Source of the DNA: Selenomonas sp. TAMA-11512
Lineage (GTDB): Bacteria > Bacillota > Negativicutes > Selenomonadales > Selenomonadaceae
Assembly: GCF_037076525.1 (NCBI RefSeq)
Contig: NZ_AP029018.1
Coordinates: 868,001 to 932,000 of the forward strand
Direction: 5' to 3'
Length of the DNA: 64,000 bases
Shown one piece after another: positions 61,116 to 64,000 of the stretch. A model generated the notes under the pieces. It saw nothing but the letters and a program-made list of their open reading frames with translations, was not told the DNA's origin and ran no database searches. The position numbers and the translations under genes are program-made. Numbering within the stretch: position 1 is the first letter of the stretch; every line of letters begins with the position of its first letter.

Positions 61116-61139
61116 TTTTTGACAGCCTTTTTGACAGCC
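61116..61139. repeat. Tandem 12-base repeat between tRNA-Leu and integrase gene
   Basis: TTTTTGACAGCC occurs twice head to tail. Its place between a tRNA and an integrase gene suggests arm-type integrase sites or part of an attachment region; this is inference. Confidence 0.4.
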
Positions 61140-61172
61140 CGACGGGATTTTATCCGTTTCATCTGATTCTAT

Positions 61173-62279
61173 TTATCGGCCATATTTTTCGGAGATTTTG
61201 TCCATCGTCTCTGAAATACCGTCTTGCATTTTCGCGGTGTTGTGAACATATCTGTCCATCGTGAAGGAGGCGGAAGCATGTCCCATCCGGACTTGTATCT
61301 TCTTTACACCGATTTCCTGCTCTGCAAGTAGTGTCGCGTGGGTGTGTCGGAAGGAATGAAAGCGCAGATCGTCGGGCAATCCGAGACGCTTTTTCAGACT
61401 TGCGAAGATGTGCGTCAAGGCGGTCAAGGTCATCGGCTGTGTGACGTCTTTCAACGAGCGGAAAATATAATCTTCTTCAGCTAGTCTAGTGCCTTTAGAT
61501 AGCAGCGTCTCCGCAAGCTGCACCTTCCACGAGAGAAGGTTTTTGACGGCGGCGGCGGAGAGTGTCACGGTGCGGACGCTGTATGCGCTCTTTGTTTTTC
61601 CCTCGTATTCCTGTGTGCTCTTTTTCCGCGCCTTGGATACGCTGACAGTTGCGCTCTTTGCATCGAAGTCCGACCATCGAAGGGCGACGATCTCACCACG
61701 GCGCAGCCCGCTGTCCCACGCAAATTTAAAAAGGTGCTCTGTCTGTGTGCCTTGTATTTCATCCAGCAATGCGCGGTATATATCGGGCGTCACAATGGCG
61801 GCAGGTGTCGCCTCGTGCTTCGGCTTGTGGATGTAGTCAAGAGGATTGTGCTCGGCGATCTGCTCAAACTTTGCCGCCTTGAAGATGGCGTTTAAAAGTG
61901 TATAGACGGCTTGTCTCGTGCGACTGCCCGTGATTTTCGCTAAAATGTCTTTGATGACGGCCGGGCGGATGTTGCTGATTTTCATATTTTCGGGGATGTT
62001 CGGCAGTATGTGTCTGTCTAGTAAGCATTGATAGTATGCGAGCGTCGATTCTTCTAACTTGTCATCTCGGCGCTTCATTAATATGAAATCTTCTGCGAAA
62101 TTATGAAATGTCTCGATACAGAGATAATCGGCGATGTTGCCTTTAAGGAGTCGCTGCCGCTCGGCTTCCAGTTCTTTCAAGCTGTAGCCGTAGATATACT
62201 TCTTCACTTTCTCCCCGGTCAGGGGATTTTCGATGGTCACGCTGGATTGATAGCGTCCGTCTTTTCTTTTTGTTGGCAC
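61173..62279 (-). CDS. int: Tyrosine site-specific integrase
   Basis: Inserts and helps excise an integrative element. In about 368 residues, an N-terminal arm-binding zone (KRKDGRYQSSVTIENPLTGEK) and SAM-like core-binding domain (about 60-150) precede the catalytic domain. Its Arg lies in DSGLRRGEIVALRW, HxxR in HSFRHTHATLL, His in RMGHASA and the nucleophile Tyr in MDRYVHNT. GTG 62279 follows AGGAGGTG by six bases; longer starts would run into the upstream gene. The gene ends near tRNA-Leu, the usual layout when the tRNA is the attachment site. Confidence 0.9.
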   Translation of the reverse strand: MPTKRKDGRYQSSVTIENPLTGEKVKKYIYGYSLKELEAERQRLLKGNIADYLCIETFHNFAEDFILMKRRDDKLEESTLAYYQCLLDRHILPNIPENMKISNIRPAVIKDILAKITGSRTRQAVYTLLNAIFKAAKFEQIAEHNPLDYIHKPKHEATPAAIVTPDIYRALLDEIQGTQTEHLFKFAWDSGLRRGEIVALRWSDFDAKSATVSVSKARKKSTQEYEGKTKSAYSVRTVTLSAAAVKNLLSWKVQLAETLLSKGTRLAEEDYIFRSLKDVTQPMTLTALTHIFASLKKRLGLPDDLRFHSFRHTHATLLAEQEIGVKKIQVRMGHASASFTMDRYVHNTAKMQDGISETMDKISEKYGR

Positions 62280-62350
62280 GGTAAACACCTCCTGACTTAC
62301 GTTGCTCATCGTGATGGCGCACGGTGGGCGGTTTTTATTTCTGATTTCCA

Positions 62351-62665
62351 TTATCTCTGTGGCTTTAACCCCATCGCTTCCCACCGCTTATAATCTTCCT
62401 CAGTTGGTGGGGGACCTCCTCCATCAAGATCAGTAACCCTATCATCAAGATCTCTAACTTTATCTTCGAGGTCGAGTATGGAGCTCTCGATATCTCTGAC
62501 AGAGTTCTCGATGTTACCGGCCTTTAAATGCTTTTTAAAAGACGCGCGGTTCTTTTGGACAATTTTATGGAGTGATTCGATATAGTTCTGTTGCTGGTAT
62601 GTGATGACGCTGAGAGCACATATTGCGACGACCAGCAGGGTAGTAATGATGTTTTGGCGGGTCAT
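62351..62665 (-). CDS. Small membrane-anchored coiled-coil protein, unknown
   Basis: In the 104 residues, one N-terminal membrane helix (about 7-24, NIITTLLVVAICALSVIT) is followed by a heptad-rich stretch (ESSILDLEDKVRDLDDRVTDLD) and a proline/glycine-rich tail. I recognise no family. Its start overlaps the end of the next upstream gene by ATGA, so both are made together. Position in the repressor-to-integrase operon suggests expression in the integrated state, as for exclusion or maintenance proteins; function unproven. Confidence 0.65.
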   Translation of the reverse strand: MTRQNIITTLLVVAICALSVITYQQQNYIESLHKIVQKNRASFKKHLKAGNIENSVRDIESSILDLEDKVRDLDDRVTDLDGGGPPPTEEDYKRWEAMGLKPQR

Positions 62666-63165
62666 GGCGGATCTCCACCTCTTTTGTTGTTTACGACCGA
62701 ATTGTTGCGTTGATGTTTGTAGTCACCTGAAGGGAGCACCTCGAATGAGCTTTTCCCTTCATGGACGTATTTTTTAACGGGACCATATAATTCGTATCTT
62801 AGCTCGGAAATTGTGTTTTTTAGGATTCGTATTTCATCTTCGTAAGACTTACATGTGCTAATATCTTTATCTGCAAAATCTCTTTGTTTGTCTTCGTATT
62901 TTCTCTGTAATGCATCATATTCTTTTTGTAGGTTTTTATACTCTTCCGCTTGAGATTTACATGTTTTTCCCAGAGAGTTTGAAATTTCCATTCTTCCCAG
63001 ATCGGCCAGCATTCCGAGGATTGTGGCGGCACCTGCCATACTGATTGCATCGCCTGCGTCAGAAAAAAGAGAAGAGGTCAAGATGGTGAGGAGGGCTGTT
63101 CCGTGGAATAAAATAGAACCACTGTTTAAGAATAAAAGGTCGCTTTCACGCTGCCATGTGCTCAT
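62662..63165 (-). CDS. Membrane-associated coiled-coil protein, unknown
   Basis: In the 167 residues, hydrophobic segments in the first 55 residues (ILFHGTALLTILTSSLF, ISMAGAATILGMLADLG) are followed by a long charged coiled coil (about 65-125, EYKNLQKEYDALQRKYEDK). The tail is polar. AAGGAG precedes the ATG. It is coupled to the 104-residue gene downstream and lies next to the ImmA-like gene. No family recognised. The two proteins could pair through their coiled coils; that is inference. Confidence 0.65.
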   Translation of the reverse strand: MSTWQRESDLLFLNSGSILFHGTALLTILTSSLFSDAGDAISMAGAATILGMLADLGRMEISNSLGKTCKSQAEEYKNLQKEYDALQRKYEDKQRDFADKDISTCKSYEDEIRILKNTISELRYELYGPVKKYVHEGKSSFEVLPSGDYKHQRNNSVVNNKRGGDPP

Positions 63166-63410
63166 ATAGATCGCTCCTTAATATTCGATGCAGGAAAATG
63201 AGCTTCCGCCTCAATCTCGTCCGCCATCTCGGGGCGGTGAAAGTCGTTTCTTTTGATGTGCTCAAGCTCGTGTAGATATGTCTCTATATTTGTTTCTCTT
63301 CTATGGTTGGCGTTCAATACAACTGTCGGATCTCCGTTTTCATCAAGCACGGTGAATCCTCTGATCTCAACGGGAAGATTTTGCAACACTGTTCTTACAT
63401 CAGTCGTCAT
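63162..63410 (-). CDS. Short ImmA/IrrE-like metallopeptidase
   Basis: This 82-residue protein carries the zinc motif HELEH (YLHELEHIKRNDF) and a downstream Glu-rich helix (DEIEAEAHF) that could supply a third ligand. ImmA/IrrE proteases cleave phage-type repressors to induce integrative elements; the adjacent repressor is the natural target. It overlaps the repressor gene's end. ATG 63410 is about ten bases from AAGGAG, whereas GTG 63419 is too close. It is shorter than most ImmA proteins, more like a minimal domain. Confidence 0.72.
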   Translation of the reverse strand: MTTDVRTVLQNLPVEIRGFTVLDENGDPTVVLNANHRRETNIETYLHELEHIKRNDFHRPEMADEIEAEAHFPASNIKERSI

Positions 63411-63798
63411 AATCTCCACGCTCCTTCGATTTTTGGTATTCGATAAAACGCCTCACCTCTTCAATCGATTCTTTCTTTAAGCCCCGTGTCGCGTCAAAGA
63501 GGACGCGGATATCGGGGTTCTCTTTCATTTCATTTGCAATCGCCGCTACTTCCGGATCGTCGTAGTAGGAGGTTGGAAAATTTTCCTCTAAAAAGTAGCT
63601 TTTCCCCAAGTTAAAATGGTCGGCTATTTTTTGTATCACGCCCATTCTTGGAAGTGATATTTGCAACAACCATTTACCCACAGTCGATTCGCTTACATTT
63701 AGGATTTTACTTAGTTCTGCCTGATTGATGTCACGTTCATTCATTACGCGTTGCAAACGCGTACTAAAAAGCTTTTTGAGCCCCTCTGTATCTGGCAC
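63400..63798 (-). CDS. XRE-family repressor (CI-like) of the integrative element
   Basis: The 132 residues hold an N-terminal helix-turn-helix (RLQRVMNERDINQAELSKILNVSESTVGKWL) and a C-terminal tail of helices (LKKESIEEVRRFIEYQKSK) probably used for dimerisation. There is no LexA-type peptidase domain, so release would need another factor, such as the ImmA-like protein encoded next. It starts at GTG. Its promoter overlaps a perfect operator palindrome, so it should repress itself and the divergent gene. Confidence 0.85.
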   Translation of the reverse strand: MPDTEGLKKLFSTRLQRVMNERDINQAELSKILNVSESTVGKWLLQISLPRMGVIQKIADHFNLGKSYFLEENFPTSYYDDPEVAAIANEMKENPDIRVLFDATRGLKKESIEEVRRFIEYQKSKERGDYDD

Positions 63799-63821
63799 TT
63801 ACATCACCACCTTTGCCATAG

Positions 63822-63850
63822 ATTATAGAATAATATTCTATATATGTCAA
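63822..63850 (-). promoter_or_regulatory. Promoter of the repressor operon, consensus
   Basis: On the minus strand TTGACA (63850-63845) and TATAAT (63827-63822) are separated by exactly 17 bases, a perfect sigma-70 match. The palindrome at 63824-63842 fills the spacer. Confidence 0.82.
63824..63842. promoter_or_regulatory. Operator palindrome of the lysogeny switch
   Basis: TATAGAATA, one central A, TATTCTATA: a perfect 9+9 inverted repeat lying between the -35 and -10 of the repressor promoter. A looser match (TATAGAAATAAAATCTAGTA, 63887-63906) covers the opposite promoter. Confidence 0.65.
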
Positions 63851-63880
63851 ATAAAAACTAATAGGACTAGAAAAAAAATC

Positions 63881-63909
63881 TTGACTATAGAAATAAAATC
63901 TAGTATGAT
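63881..63909 (+). promoter_or_regulatory. Divergent early promoter of the integrative element
   Basis: TTGACT (63881-63886), 17 bases and TATGAT (63904-63909) read toward the Cro-like gene. A degenerate operator lies in the spacer. Confidence 0.6.
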
Positions 63910-63941
63910 TGTGTTGAAGGGGTTGAGAAAGGAGGTTAAAG

Positions 63942-64000
63942 ATGTTTCAAATATCTTTAAAGGCAGCAAGAGTAAATGCAGGACTTACCATTGTTGAGGC
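63942..64000 (+). CDS. Cro-like XRE DNA-binding protein, N-terminal start (partial)
   Basis: ATG 63942 follows AAAGGAGG. The 19 visible codons read MFQISLKAARVNAGLTIVE, the start of a helix-turn-helix domain (LKAARVNAGLT). It is divergent from the repressor and runs off the window, so only the fold class can be inferred. It is likely the first early gene of the element. Confidence 0.6.
   Translation, partial: MFQISLKAARVNAGLTIVE

Overview
The window looks like chromosomal DNA from a diderm Firmicute of the Negativicutes, most probably a Selenomonas-like organism. This is inferred from the GC-rich coding DNA, the Firmicute gene orders (rplU-prp-rpmA-obgE, proB-proA-nadD-yqeK-LCP-rsfS, def-fmt-rsmB-rlmN-prkC-rsgA-rpe), a PASTA kinase, an anaerobic C4-dicarboxylate carrier and a PPi-type phosphofructokinase. 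No 16S gene is present, so the assignment rests on gene content alone.

Layout. 1-5.7 kb: the end of a substrate-binding protein, an Fe3+-type ABC transporter (ATPase and fused permease) and a YesM/YesN-like two-component system. 5.8-21.8 kb: one long co-directional run covering N-terminal formylation and deformylation, rRNA methylation, an FHA/PP2C/FtsW-RodA/PBP/PASTA-kinase module for wall growth, rsgA, rpe, then queC, folE2, a YdjC deacetylase and a flippase-like membrane protein. 21.9-27.2 kb: homocysteine methyltransferase and an amino-acid binding lipoprotein (minus), a diguanylate cyclase, and a DcuA/B carrier. 27.2-28.85 kb: an ISLre2-like element. 28.9-33.8 kb: molybdenum cofactor genes. 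33.9-38.7 kb: PPi-PFK, a class-III aminotransferase and a U32 peptidase. 38.8-41.1 kb: two related IS481-like elements inserted one after the other at the same site. 41.1-50.99 kb: ribosomal proteins L21 and L27 with the Prp protease, obgE, yhbY, proline synthesis, nadD, yqeK, an LCP protein, rsfS, cvfB-like and cheV. 51.0-54.2 kb: a graveyard holding remnants of a secreted flavodoxin and of a fumarate reductase flavoprotein, and an IS30 copy split by an IS630 element. 54.3-60.9 kb: rplS, lepB, an LtaS-like sulfatase, a second identical IS481-like copy, and recG. 60.9-64 kb: tRNA-Leu(UAG) followed by the integrase end of a prophage or integrative element with a divergent repressor switch that runs off the window.

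Most striking points. Each of the three IS481-like copies is flanked by a perfect 26-bp direct repeat, much longer than the target duplications I know for that family, and two copies occupy the same target in tandem. A MITE-like repeat of about 165 bp occurs twice. The order fhaA-fhaB-pp2c-rodA-pbpA-kinase, familiar from Actinobacteria, sits inside the Firmicute def-to-rpe run. L27 carries the N-terminal extension cut by Prp. The integrative element encodes two small membrane coiled-coil proteins of unknown role beside its repressor.
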